Origin: Pseudomonadota bacterium
GTDB lineage: Bacteria > Pseudomonadota > Gammaproteobacteria > Xanthomonadales > Xanthomonadaceae
DNA length: 64,000 bases
Assembly (NCBI GenBank): GCA_023419315.1
Contig: JAEZYE010000052.1
Coordinates: forward strand, 195,936 to 259,935
Direction: 5' to 3'
Positions 30,697 through 39,851 of this stretch are shown in pieces. The notes below the pieces were generated by a model, which had not been told where the DNA came from, made no database searches, and saw only the letters and a program-made list of their open reading frames with translations. The first letter of the stretch is position 1. Each line of letters starts with the position of its first letter. The translations under genes were made by a program, and so were the position numbers.

Positions 30697-31598
30697 CCAG
30701 CTTCGCGGTCATCATCACCAACTACAACTACCGCCTGTTCGTTGCCGAAGCCGTGGACAGCGCGCTCGCGCAGACGCATGCGCCCGCGCAGATCATCGTC
30801 GTGGATGACGGTTCGACCGATGGTTCGCGCGAGTTGCTGCAGGAGCGTTATGGCGCGGATCCGCGCGTGACGCTGCTGTTCGGCGAAAACGGCGGCCAGC
30901 TGGCGGCGTTCCAGCGCGGCGTGGCGGCCGCGCAGGCCGACGTCGTGGCCTTCCTGGACGCCGATGATCGCTGGGAGCCGCGCTACCTGGAACAGCTCGC
31001 CGCGCTGTATGACGCACGCAAGGACGTGGATTTCGTTTTCTCGGACGTCGCATTGTTCGGTACCGAGACTCGACGCATCGCATGGGCTCAGCGAGCAGTG
31101 GATCTTGGCTATACGACGATCAGCACCTATGCCCTTACCCATTGGTATGGAGCGCCGACTTCGGCATTGTCGCTGCGTCTGTCTGTGGCGCGCCGCACGC
31201 TGGATGTGCCCGAGCATCTGATCAAGACCTGGCGCCTGTCTGCGGACAATTGCCTCGTCTACGGCGCCAGCCTTTTCGGGGCACGCAAGTACTTCCTTCC
31301 GACTGGCGCAGTTTTCTATCGCATCCATGGCGGCAATGGATGGTGGTCCCATCAGAACGCGACCGCAACGTTCCGCAATCTGCTGCATTCCCGCGGGTTG
31401 ATTAACCACTACGCCCGCATCGCCGGCCTCGACGATTCATGCCTTGAGCTCGCGAAACTCGAATACAAGACCAAGCCGGATCCCGACTGGGCGGAGGCGC
31501 GCCGCTACATCGATCTCTGCTGGCGCGCCCGCGTGCCCTGGTGGAAGCGAGTCGAGCGCATCGTCAGCATCCTTCGCAGTCCCAAACGCCACGACTGA
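30693..31598 (+). CDS. family 2 glycosyltransferase
   Basis: The 301-aa protein starts with ATGA overlapping the UXS stop. It has the GT-A core of GT2 enzymes: [37 protein letters not shown], and the metal-binding [20 protein letters not shown]. The C-terminal half ([34 protein letters not shown]) resembles GT2 proteins of exopolysaccharide and O-antigen clusters. It is cytoplasmic or membrane-associated. Donor and acceptor are unknown; UDP-xylose from the preceding gene is a reasonable guess only. Confidence 0.85.
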
Positions 31599-31616
31599 AT
31601 CCTCAGCACCGCGATC

Positions 31617-32840
31617 ATGCGCAAGCGTCGCTCGAACAAGGTGTCTCCAGATTCACGCACCCACGCGAAGGACGCTCCGCAATGGTTGACCCCGCTTTCC
31701 GGCATCTCCCGCAACATCCTTTTGCTGGGCCTGGCGGCACTCGTGGCTGGAATGTGCGCGCTACCCGCCGGACCTTCCTTCAATCCATCAAAGCCCTATC
31801 AGTACTTGCTGGCCTTCACGCTTTATCTACCCGCACTGGTCATCGGCCTTCATCAGCCCAAGCGATGGTGGATGCTGCTTTCACGTCCACCGATGATGTG
31901 GTTGATAGCTCTGATGGCGTGGGGCGCGGTGACATTGGCGTGGACCGATGCCTCCCGGCCCGTTGACGAGGCGTTGCGCCTGCTTGCGATTCTCGTGTTT
32001 CTGTTCGCGTGGCACCATGGCATGGGCTCCGACGCACAACGTCTGCAGCGTCTGCTGCTTGCCTGTTCGTGCATGCTGGCCGTTGCCGCCATTGCCGGGA
32101 TGGTCCGACTGAAGTCCGCTCCGCCCACAGATGGCCGACTGTCTGGACTGGGAGTCATGGCCAACCCCAACCTGTTTGCGGCCGCGCTCTCCATGGGCGT
32201 GCTCTGGCTCGTGCCATGGCGCATGTCCAACACGGCGCGCAACGTATCAAGAGCGGTCTTGGCACTGATATTGCTGGTTGGCGTGTTTCTGACGGACTCG
32301 CGTAGCGCGATGGCCGCATTGCTGGTGGCATTGATGATCCTGTTTTGGCTGGCAAACGATCGCATCCATCGCGCTCTGGCCGCCGCACTTGCGTTGATGG
32401 CCCTGACGACAGTTGCATTCGAGTACTCCGATATCATCGCCAGAGGCTGGTCGTTTCGGCCCGCCATCCTTGTGCGTTCCTGGGATCTTTTCGTGCAGCA
32501 TCCCTGGACCGGCCACGGTCTCGGTGCAACGATGCTGCTCCCTGTCGAAGGCGACTTGCATACGCACACACACAATCTGACGATGCAACTGGGGGTCGAA
32601 CTTGGCATTCCCGGCGTCACGCTATGGTGGATTGCATGGTGCATCGTCGGCCATCGCGCCTGGCGAGCCCGTGTCGACGTCGTCGGTCGCCTGGTCTTCG
32701 GCTCGTGGGTCTTCGCAACATTGCTGGTCCAGTTCGATCTGCCGCATCTTCTGGACAGTCCGCGCCCGGGCTGGTTGATGCTGTGGTTTCCCTTCGCAAT
32801 AAGCCTGTCGTTACCGGCTCCCCATCTAGAAGATCCATGA
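31617..32840 (+). CDS. O-antigen ligase/polymerase family membrane protein (Wzy_C)
   Basis: The 407-aa protein has about 10-12 hydrophobic segments, and a long periplasmic loop containing the Wzy_C signature around HPWTGHGLGATMLLPVEGDL with HTHTHNLTMQLGVELG. Proteins of this type are either the WaaL ligase that joins polysaccharide to lipid A core or the Wzy polymerase. The family member cannot be decided from sequence alone. The N-terminal 28 residues are polar and basic. It ends in ATGA overlap with the next glycosyltransferase. Base composition here is visibly less GC-rich than in the flanking housekeeping genes, which fits an exchangeable polysaccharide locus. Confidence 0.85.
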   Translation: MRKRRSNKVSPDSRTHAKDAPQWLTPLSGISRNILLLGLAALVAGMCALPAGPSFNPSKPYQYLLAFTLYLPALVIGLHQPKRWWMLLSRPPMMWLIALMAWGAVTLAWTDASRPVDEALRLLAILVFLFAWHHGMGSDAQRLQRLLLACSCMLAVAAIAGMVRLKSAPPTDGRLSGLGVMANPNLFAAALSMGVLWLVPWRMSNTARNVSRAVLALILLVGVFLTDSRSAMAALLVALMILFWLANDRIHRALAAALALMALTTVAFEYSDIIARGWSFRPAILVRSWDLFVQHPWTGHGLGATMLLPVEGDLHTHTHNLTMQLGVELGIPGVTLWWIAWCIVGHRAWRARVDVVGRLVFGSWVFATLLVQFDLPHLLDSPRPGWLMLWFPFAISLSLPAPHLEDP

Positions 32841-33658
32841 AGATTTCGCTCGTCATCCTCACCTACAACTGGCCGCAGGCCTTGGATCGAGTGCTGGACT
32901 GCGTGGCTCGCCAATGCCGTCCACCCGATGAGATCGTCATTGCAGACGACGGTTCGGGCATGGAAACCCGCGCGCTCATCGAACGCTGGCATGCGTGTCT
33001 CGATATCCCGATACAGCACATATGGCAGCCGGACACGGGCTTTCGTGCGGCACGCGCACGCAATCGCGGCATTGCCGCCAGTCGGGGGGATTACGTGATC
33101 CTCTTGGACGGGGACATGCTCATCCACCCCCATTTCGTCGCCGATCACGAACAGCTGGCGGAGCGGGGCTTCTTTCTGCAGGGTGGCCGGCTGAAGGCTA
33201 CTGTCCGCGAGAGCGAGCGCCTCCTCGGTGGCGGCGCGCCTGTCTATACGCCATGGGGTGACTTCGACTTTGACGAGTTCGATGGTACGCGGCGTCAGTA
33301 TGCATTCCGTCAACCAGCGCTCGCACGCTGGAAAGCCCGTTCACGCAATGGCGGCCGAGTCATGAGCTGCAACATGAGCTTCTGGCGTGATGATCTGCTT
33401 CTCGTCAATGGCTTTGATGAGCGCATGGAAGGCTATGGGGCCGAAGACCGCGAACTTGCCGCGCGCGCGGAAAACTCCGGTCTACGCAGGCGCGCCCTGA
33501 AGTGGGCTGCATTGGCAGTGCATCTCTGGCACAACTCGCGCGCGCCACCTGATGTGGATGACATGACCCTTCCGAACAACCGATTGTTCCAGGCGACGCG
33601 CGCCCTCGGCATCATTCGTTGTGAGCGGGGCATCGACGGACATACTGATCTGTTGTGA
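32837..33658 (+). CDS. family 2 glycosyltransferase with galactosyltransferase-type C-terminus
   Basis: The 273-aa product begins in the ATGA overlap with the preceding ligase/polymerase gene. The GT2 core is clear: ISLVILTYNWPQALDRVLDC, EIVIADDGSGMETRALIERW, the FRAARARNRGIAASRGDYVI block and LLDGDMLIHPHFVADH. The C-terminal domain has SCNMSFWRDDLLLVNGFDER with M-E-G-Y-G-A-E-D-R-E-L-A, the Glyco_transf_7C motif of beta-galactosyl- and N-acetylgalactosaminyl-type transferases. A larger reading of this frame starting near 32345 overlaps the upstream gene and was rejected. Probably adds one sugar of the repeat unit or outer core. Confidence 0.87.
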   Translation: MKISLVILTYNWPQALDRVLDCVARQCRPPDEIVIADDGSGMETRALIERWHACLDIPIQHIWQPDTGFRAARARNRGIAASRGDYVILLDGDMLIHPHFVADHEQLAERGFFLQGGRLKATVRESERLLGGGAPVYTPWGDFDFDEFDGTRRQYAFRQPALARWKARSRNGGRVMSCNMSFWRDDLLLVNGFDERMEGYGAEDRELAARAENSGLRRRALKWAALAVHLWHNSRAPPDVDDMTLPNNRLFQATRALGIIRCERGIDGHTDLL

Positions 33659-33709
33659 ATGTCCTCGTCCCTCAAGTAGAGGGTGGCACCTGCAAACCCG
33701 AGTTCTCCA

Positions 33710-34831
33710 ATGAAAGTGCTCTACACGAATTTCCATGAAGGTTCCGGTGGTGGTCATACCACGTACGTGCGCGAACTCGCGAAGGGGCTGATTGCGGATC
33801 ATGCGATCCATGTTGCTGCGCCTGCAGGCAGTCGTCTGCTGGAGGAGGCTGCAGGCATTCCCGGCGTGCAGGCTTTCGCACAGTCATTTCCCAATGGCCT
33901 AAGGCTCGCGAAATGGCGCGCCCGCCGCCGCCTGCACGCTTACCTTCGTGCGCATGCCTTCGACATCATCCATGTCAATGGCTCGGCCGATCACAGGCTT
34001 GTCATGGCTGCCGTCTCCGGTCTTCCGCGCAGGCCTCACATCGTGCTGACCAAGCACAACACCAAATCGCTCAAGGGTCTGCAGCATGTCTGGCGCGCGT
34101 GGCGCGGAACTGACAAGGTGATTGCCGTGTGCGAATTCGTGCGCAATCAGCTTCTCGACACACCGTACAGGCGCTGCACGCCGGAAACCGTATACAACGG
34201 TGTGGATACGTACGCGTTTTCACCATGGTCTGTCGAAGCCGCAGCTGCGGAGCGACTGAAGCTTTGCCCGGATGGGGCTACCCTGCTCATCGGAAGCAGT
34301 GCAGGAACAGCCGATTACAAGGGATGGACGGACCTTGTCCCCGCGCTGCAACTTCTGGACGCATCTGAAAGGCAACAGATCCGCATAGCCATTGCCGGAC
34401 ACACTCCATCGAAATCGCAGCGCGAGTTGATTGCGCAGGCGGGGCTGGAACAGAACTTCATCTTCCCTGGCCTGCTGGCGGACGTGCGTCCCATGATCGC
34501 GGCGCTCGACGCCGGATTCGTTCTGTCATATGACATCGAGACGATTTCTTTTGCATGCCGGGAAATGATGGCCATGGGCAAACCGGTGATGGTCACGCGA
34601 TATGGCGGCCTTCCGGAGAACATCCACGAAGATGAGGATGGATGGGTAGTTCCTGTACATGGAGTCGAAGCCATGGCAGCACGACTCCGTTGGATGTTGC
34701 GCGAGCGCCCGGCACTTGAATCGATGGGAAAGCAGGCTTGCGAACATGCCGCCCACGAGTTCGGCATACAGCATTTTGTGACTGGCACCTCGGGCGTCTA
34801 CGACGCTTTGATGCAATCTTCCGCTCGCTAG
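33710..34831 (+). CDS. family 1 (GT4-type) glycosyltransferase
   Basis: From the ATG at 33710 this encodes 373 aa (GTG at 33683 is an in-frame alternative). It has the GT-B layout: an N-terminal domain beginning KVLYTNFHEGSGGGHTTYVR, an ALL-type segment FDIIHVNGSADHRLV, VLTKHNTKSLK, then ETVYNGVDTYAF, IAIAGHTPSK and the nucleotide-sugar binding region FACREMMAMGKPVMVTRYGG with LPENI. The glycine-rich GGGHTTYVREL start is typical of GT4. It sits at the end of the plus-strand sugar-transferase run and presumably acts on the same glycan. Its start is 51 bases after the previous stop with only a weak ribosome-binding site. Confidence 0.87.
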   Translation: MKVLYTNFHEGSGGGHTTYVRELAKGLIADHAIHVAAPAGSRLLEEAAGIPGVQAFAQSFPNGLRLAKWRARRRLHAYLRAHAFDIIHVNGSADHRLVMAAVSGLPRRPHIVLTKHNTKSLKGLQHVWRAWRGTDKVIAVCEFVRNQLLDTPYRRCTPETVYNGVDTYAFSPWSVEAAAAERLKLCPDGATLLIGSSAGTADYKGWTDLVPALQLLDASERQQIRIAIAGHTPSKSQRELIAQAGLEQNFIFPGLLADVRPMIAALDAGFVLSYDIETISFACREMMAMGKPVMVTRYGGLPENIHEDEDGWVVPVHGVEAMAARLRWMLRERPALESMGKQACEHAAHEFGIQHFVTGTSGVYDALMQSSAR

Positions 34832-34967
34832 ATTCTTCCGGGGAACCAGTTGCCCGTGCATCGCATGCGATTCGGTCGCACGCGTTGCTATTGACGTTTT
34901 AGGGCGGCTCAGCCGCGGGAAGAAGCCAGCAAGGAATCTCCCTGCTCATCGACAAGGAAACCAAGGA

Positions 34968-35528
34968 ATGAAAGTCTCTTTGATTGCCGGTGCCTGCGTA
35001 TTGTTCGCAGGCTTGATTTCACCGCCCGCTGCTGCCGAAACGCCGACCCACGTCTATACCCTCAACGCGATGGTTAACGATGGCGCGAAAAAATGCCTCG
35101 ACTTCTATGCCGGAATTCCGACAGGCGCCCAGAACGAGAACGCACTTCAAATCTGGAGTTGCCAAGGCTACTACCAGATGAACTGGGTCTGGCATTGGAT
35201 CGGTGTTGGCAAGGATGGCGAGGGCGACTGGGACACCTTCGCTTTCCAGAATGCGGCCACAGGTACGTGCATCGCAGTGCAGAACAAGTCGCTTGAAGAC
35301 GGTGCACTGCTTGTACAGGCGCCGTGCAATTACGCCGATCCAAGCCAGCTCTGGATTCGTGCAACCAAAATCGGACCAGACAGACCGGCCGTACACCGCA
35401 CCAAATGGATTAACGTCAATAGCGGAAAGTGCATGGATGCGCCATTCCAGAACAACGGTGTCAAGCTGCAGCAATGGACGTGCCAGTTCACTCGCTACTG
35501 GTGGCAGCAGGAATTTTTTGGCCGCTGA
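34968..35528 (+). CDS. secreted ricin-type beta-trefoil lectin-like protein
   Basis: The 186-aa product has a signal peptide (MKVSLIAGACVLFAGLISPP, ending AAA before ETP). The mature 163 residues form a single RICIN-type domain. There are three repeats, each with a C-L/I-D/A-x core and Q-x-W-like ends: KKCLDFYAGI to LQIWSC, GTCIAVQNKS to SQLWI, and GKCMDAPFQN to LQQWTC. The Q-x-W motifs and paired cysteines are the family marks of carbohydrate-binding beta-trefoils. No enzymatic domain is attached. The 136-bp gap before it, and its own AAGGA site, suggest separate expression. It lies between glycan-synthesis genes, an unusual place for a free lectin. Confidence 0.85.
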   Translation: MKVSLIAGACVLFAGLISPPAAAETPTHVYTLNAMVNDGAKKCLDFYAGIPTGAQNENALQIWSCQGYYQMNWVWHWIGVGKDGEGDWDTFAFQNAATGTCIAVQNKSLEDGALLVQAPCNYADPSQLWIRATKIGPDRPAVHRTKWINVNSGKCMDAPFQNNGVKLQQWTCQFTRYWWQQEFFGR

Positions 35529-35567
35529 AGTCGACCGCTCAACCAGCTCGCCCCATCGAAGTACCCG

Positions 35568-37259
35568 CTATCCGTGATTTATGCGAGGTGGTGCGGCGCA
35601 TTGCCGCACCACCGCCGCATCCACCAGCCACCAGCTCCGGCGATTGGCCGTGCCGATGGGTTGTGCGCGCGCGCGCTCGACGCACTCCGGCAACGTGGCG
35701 TCCTGCGCCATCAGCACGCGCTCGGCGGGCGCCGTACGCAACCACGCCAGGCCACGTTGCCATTGCACGTCCGGCGCGGCCTTGAAGCCGAACTCGGTCA
35801 CCGGTCCCACCGCCTGCAGCAGTTGCTGCTCCTTCCAGTCGACAAGGCCGATTTCACGCGTGCCGGCGTGATCGCGCGCATCGGCCATGATGTCGCGCGC
35901 GGAATTTTCGCCATCGAGCAGCGGCGCGATTCCCAGTCCATAGCCGCACCAGACGACCAGCACGGTCGCAAGGGTCAAGGCGACGGCGCGGCGCGTACGC
36001 AATACGACAGCGGCAATCACGATCAAGCCTCCCATCACCGCGAGCACCCACCACAGCAGATCCGCATGCGCATCACCGACCAGGCCGCGCTCGGCTTCGA
36101 GCTTCAGTTCGAAGGGAGGATTGCCTGCGATCGAGAACGCTCCAGCGACCAGCAGCACGCCGCCGAGCAGCCCGGAAAAACCGCATAGCAGCCGGCGGAT
36201 GCCGGTCCGCCGGGAGAGCGTCGCCAGGAACGGAGCGGCGGCCCAGGCCAGCGCCGGCAGGGCGGGCAGTATGTACATGTCGCGCTTGCCCGGACTGGCG
36301 CTGAAGAACACCAGCACGATTACCACCCATGCCAGCGGCCAGATCACCCGCGCGTCGCGCGTTCGCCACGCGTCGCGCCACGGTTTCAGCAACCACGGAA
36401 TGAAGATCGAGAAGGGCAACCAGAACAGCGCGATGACTTCCAGGAAATACCAGGCCGGCTCGTGGTGATGCCATGCGTTGACGTAGCGCGTGGCGGTCTG
36501 GCGGAACAGCAGATCATCCAGATACGCGCGATGTTCCGGATTGCCGCTTGCCAGCGCGGTCGCCAGCATCGGTATGAACCAGAGCGCGATCGCGAAGAGG
36601 AAGCTCGCCGCACCCAGCATCCAGCGCCCTGCACCCCGTGGTGCTGGCTGCGGGAGCCCCGTCCAGCCGCGCCAGCGCATCAATGCATACGGCACCAGCG
36701 CCAGCAGCGGAAGGAATCCCACGCCTTTGCTGATGACGCCCAGTCCCGCGGAGAAACAGCCCAGCCAGAACCATCGCCAGTGCGGTCCGAGCAGTACGTG
36801 CCTGCCGATGCCGTACATCGACAGCGTAGTGAAGAACACCAGCGTGGGATCGATCTGCGCGCGCTTGGCCTGGTAGACGAACTGCAGCGCGCACAGCACG
36901 GCGGCGGCGGCCCAGAGCCCGGCCTGCCGGTTCCAGGCGCGGCGCGCGAAGTCGTAGGTCAGCGCCAGCGTCCCCAGTGCAGCGAGCAAGGACGGAAGCA
37001 GGAAGGCCACGTTCCAGTGGCGCACGATGGAATAGGTCGCGGCGATGATCCAGAAGAACAGCGGCGGCTTGTCCGCGTACAGTTCCTGGCCGCGATGCGG
37101 GAACAGCCAGTTGCCGGATTCCCACATCTGCCGGGCAACCAGCACGAACCGGGGTTCATCGGCCGGCCACGGCGCGCGCAATCCCAGCCCGGCGCCGATG
37201 ACGATCAGCGCGAACACCATGAACCACCAGAAGTGCCGTTGATCCCGTGTGTCCTGCAT
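35568..37259 (-). CDS. ArnT/PMT-type dolichyl- or undecaprenyl-phosphate glycosyltransferase
   Basis: From the ATG at 37259 (GAGGAA ahead) this encodes 563 aa. It has the PMT_2/ArnT layout: an early periplasmic acidic motif in WPADEPRFVLVARQMWESGN, then ELYADKPPLFFWIIAATYSI (the D-K-P-P-L motif), and about twelve membrane helices. A periplasmic C-terminal domain spans residues about 450-563. ArnT enzymes move aminoarabinose or another sugar from undecaprenyl phosphate to lipid A or core outside the membrane. Whether this is a true ArnT cannot be settled, because no arnB/arnA genes are in the window. It follows the O-antigen ligase gene by 17 bases in a minus-strand operon. Confidence 0.82.
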   Translation of the reverse strand: MQDTRDQRHFWWFMVFALIVIGAGLGLRAPWPADEPRFVLVARQMWESGNWLFPHRGQELYADKPPLFFWIIAATYSIVRHWNVAFLLPSLLAALGTLALTYDFARRAWNRQAGLWAAAAVLCALQFVYQAKRAQIDPTLVFFTTLSMYGIGRHVLLGPHWRWFWLGCFSAGLGVISKGVGFLPLLALVPYALMRWRGWTGLPQPAPRGAGRWMLGAASFLFAIALWFIPMLATALASGNPEHRAYLDDLLFRQTATRYVNAWHHHEPAWYFLEVIALFWLPFSIFIPWLLKPWRDAWRTRDARVIWPLAWVVIVLVFFSASPGKRDMYILPALPALAWAAAPFLATLSRRTGIRRLLCGFSGLLGGVLLVAGAFSIAGNPPFELKLEAERGLVGDAHADLLWWVLAVMGGLIVIAAVVLRTRRAVALTLATVLVVWCGYGLGIAPLLDGENSARDIMADARDHAGTREIGLVDWKEQQLLQAVGPVTEFGFKAAPDVQWQRGLAWLRTAPAERVLMAQDATLPECVERARAQPIGTANRRSWWLVDAAVVRQCAAPPRINHG

Positions 37260-37276
37260 GCAATTCCTCGCGGTTC

Positions 37277-38539
37277 TCAAACCATGTCCGTCTCGGCTTC
37301 GCGCCACGCGATGCCGAGCAGCGATCCCACGAAAATGCCGTAGGCGCTGGCGGTGGCGGCGTGCGCGAACATCGATTGGGTCAGTCCACCGACCACATAG
37401 ACCGCCACGACCATGACGCCGGTCCATGCTGCGGCATTGCGCTGCCCGCCGTGCGTGCGGATTATCCGAACGAACATGGAAAAAGGCACGCCGTAGATCG
37501 CGACAATCGCGAGCAATCCGGGCAAGCCCAGGGTGACCGCCCATTCGGCCAGGTCATTGTGGGCGTGGCGCAGCGTGCAGAGCCCCATCGGGCGTGCGCC
37601 GCCACAACCCGGCAGCCGTGCGATCTCGCCGCCAAAACGTTCCATCCCCACGCCGGCCCACGGATGCTCGGCGAAGACGCGGCCCGCCAACGAGAGCAGC
37701 GCGAGGCGCGCACCGATCGGAGTGTCTGGATCGCCTTGTGCATAACGCGACAGATTGGATGACACATCCGCCAGGCGCAGCGGCGCGTGCAGCTGCGGCA
37801 CCTGCAGCAGCCCCAGCAGGATCACGCCCGCGAGCGGCAGCGCGAACCGATGCGTCGTGTCCGCAGGATCGCTTTGTCGCCAGGCGCGGATGATCGCGAA
37901 GACACCCAGCAGCAGCCATCCCGCCAATGCACCCCGGCTGCCCGACATAGTCAGCGTGAGGCCGCCGAGCAGGAACAGCGCCGGCGTCGACCACCCCCTC
38001 CCGCGCGACCGAGGGTTCGGGCTTGCGAACATGACAATGGCAGTCAGGATCAGCACGAGGGTGGCGAACACGATTGGATTCGCGTCGCTGCCTGCGCGGA
38101 GGGCGCCGCCCGCCATTTGTCCGCAGGCAATCCCGAACGCGATCAACACGCCCGCCACGGCGCCCCACCACAGCACGTCGCGTCGCAATCCGGTGGACCA
38201 TGCCAATGCGGCACACCACGGAATCAGCAACAGGCGCGCGGGGTTGTCGAGTGCACTCAGCGGCACGCGGTGTACGATGACCGAACTGCCTGCAGCCACG
38301 GCCACGATACCCAGTGCAATCGCGATGGCACGCAACGACGGCATGTGCCGAGGGCGTTCTCGCGGCCGCCGTGGCCACGAGAGCAAGGACGCGACGCCCA
38401 GCGCCAGCGCAAACAAGGCCAGTCCGTCGTCGATTACCAGCAGCGCTGCGGCAAGGAAGACACCCCAGCGGAACACGGTGGCGCGCGCCTTCCCGATATG
38501 CGAATCCCCGCCGTCACGATGTCGTGCGCGCGGTCGCAT
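37277..38539 (-). CDS. O-antigen ligase/polymerase family membrane protein (Wzy_C)
   Basis: The 420-aa protein has about eleven hydrophobic segments and the Wzy_C periplasmic motif (FAEHPWAGVGMERFGGEIAR, then HAHNDLAEWAVTLGLPGLLA). It is the second such protein in this region, so one may be the polymerase and the other the ligase, or the two may serve different glycans. The start ATG at 38539 lies only 4 bases from the rsmB stop, so this gene is read from the def-fmt-rsmB transcript. SGSRGALAGW around the centre is the conserved S-x-S-R-x-x-x family block. Confidence 0.83.
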   Translation of the reverse strand: MRPRARHRDGGDSHIGKARATVFRWGVFLAAALLVIDDGLALFALALGVASLLSWPRRPRERPRHMPSLRAIAIALGIVAVAAGSSVIVHRVPLSALDNPARLLLIPWCAALAWSTGLRRDVLWWGAVAGVLIAFGIACGQMAGGALRAGSDANPIVFATLVLILTAIVMFASPNPRSRGRGWSTPALFLLGGLTLTMSGSRGALAGWLLLGVFAIIRAWRQSDPADTTHRFALPLAGVILLGLLQVPQLHAPLRLADVSSNLSRYAQGDPDTPIGARLALLSLAGRVFAEHPWAGVGMERFGGEIARLPGCGGARPMGLCTLRHAHNDLAEWAVTLGLPGLLAIVAIYGVPFSMFVRIIRTHGGQRNAAAWTGVMVVAVYVVGGLTQSMFAHAATASAYGIFVGSLLGIAWREAETDMV

Positions 38540-38543
38540 GGCA

Positions 38544-39851
38544 TCACTCCTGCCGGATCAGGCGGGCGTAGAAGAAACCATCCATCTCGTGTTCACCGGG
38601 GAAACGCTGGCGCATGCCGTCACGCGCGTGGCCCAACGTTTCCGGGAGCGGATCCAGACGCAGCTGCGGCGTTCGCGCCAGCAGATTCGTGATCTGCAAT
38701 TCGTTCTCGGCCTTCAGTACCGAACACGTGGCGTACAGCAGCACGCCACCGGGCCGCAACATCGGCCAGCAGGCATCCAGCAAGCGCGCCTGCGTCGCCA
38801 CCAGCGCGTCCAGATCTTCGGCCCGGCGATGCAGAAGAATGTCAGGTTGCCGACGCAGCACGCCGGTCGCCGAACACGGCGCATCCAGAAGAATGGCGTC
38901 GAATGCCCGGCCGTCCCACCAGGTTGCGGGCGCGGCTGCATCCGCGGCATGCAGGTGTGCCTGTACGCCGGCACGTTCCAGGTTCTCGCGAACACGTCGC
39001 AGACGGCGCGCATCGATGTCGAGGGCCAACAGATCGAGCGTGGGGTCGCGCTCCAGCACGTGCGCGGCCTTGCCTCCAGGCGCGGCGCAGGCATCCAGCA
39101 CGCGTGCGCCAGTTTCGGGGGCGAGTGCATCGGCGACGCACTGCGCCGCCCCGTCCTGCACGGCGATCACGCCCTCCGCGAACCCCGGCAGCGTCGTCAC
39201 CGCAACCGGCGTATCCACGCGCACGGCGTCCGGCAGCAGGGGCGAAAGCGTCGCCTGGAGTTCGGGACGTTCGCGCTGCAGCCGCTCCAGATACACCGCT
39301 GCACTGCTCCGGCTCCGGTTGATGCGCAGCCACAACGGCGCGGGACGCGCGCTGGCCTCGAAGATCGCGGCTGCGTGCGCCGGCCAATCCTGCTCGATGC
39401 GCGTGCGCAACCACTGCGGCCACGCCAGTGCGGGATCCGCCGCGGGCACGCCTTCGCGTTGTGCGCGACGCAGCAGCGCATTGACGAGCCCTGCCTGATG
39501 CGGACGCTTGAGTTCGCGCGCAGCATCCACGGTTGCCGACAGTGCGGCGTGCGCCGGCAATCCCAATACATCGATCTGGACAAAGCCCGTCCACAGCAAC
39601 GTGCGCAACAGGCCATCACGCGCGCCCGGCGCCTTCTGCATCCACTGTCGCAGCGCTGCGTCGTAGCGCGCGCGCTCGCGCAGCGCGCCAAAGCAGATCG
39701 CCTCGAGCAGGGCACGATCGCGCGGGTCCTCCAGTCGCGACAGTGCTGCATCCAGTTCGGCTTTCAGGGAGCGGCCGTCATGGGCGACCGCATCCAGCAC
39801 GCTCGCGGCGAGCGCGCGCACGGCGACGCCGGCGGCCGCTTGCTTGATCAC
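38544..39851 (-). CDS. rsmB: 16S rRNA (cytosine-967-C5)-methyltransferase RsmB
   Basis: The 435-aa protein starts at a GTG that overlaps the fmt stop (GTGA). It has an N-terminal NusB-like RNA-binding domain (residues 1 to about 140) and a Nop2/Sun methyltransferase domain. The SAM-binding motif is [17 protein letters not shown]. The two catalytic-cycle cysteines are in [20 protein letters not shown] (P-C motif) and [14 protein letters not shown] (T-C motif). It methylates C967 of 16S rRNA. The order def-fmt-rsmB is ancestral in gammaproteobacteria, and gene overlap suggests coupled translation. Confidence 0.95.
   Translation of the reverse strand: MIKQAAAGVAVRALAASVLDAVAHDGRSLKAELDAALSRLEDPRDRALLEAICFGALRERARYDAALRQWMQKAPGARDGLLRTLLWTGFVQIDVLGLPAHAALSATVDAARELKRPHQAGLVNALLRRAQREGVPAADPALAWPQWLRTRIEQDWPAHAAAIFEASARPAPLWLRINRSRSSAAVYLERLQRERPELQATLSPLLPDAVRVDTPVAVTTLPGFAEGVIAVQDGAAQCVADALAPETGARVLDACAAPGGKAAHVLERDPTLDLLALDIDARRLRRVRENLERAGVQAHLHAADAAAPATWWDGRAFDAILLDAPCSATGVLRRQPDILLHRRAEDLDALVATQARLLDACWPMLRPGGVLLYATCSVLKAENELQITNLLARTPQLRLDPLPETLGHARDGMRQRFPGEHEMDGFFYARLIRQE

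Noticed and set aside
32345..32836. Longer reading of the galactosyltransferase-type gene starting at 32345
   Set aside because: It would overlap about 490 bases of the ligase/polymerase gene; the GT-A fold starts at 32837 with an ATGA junction.
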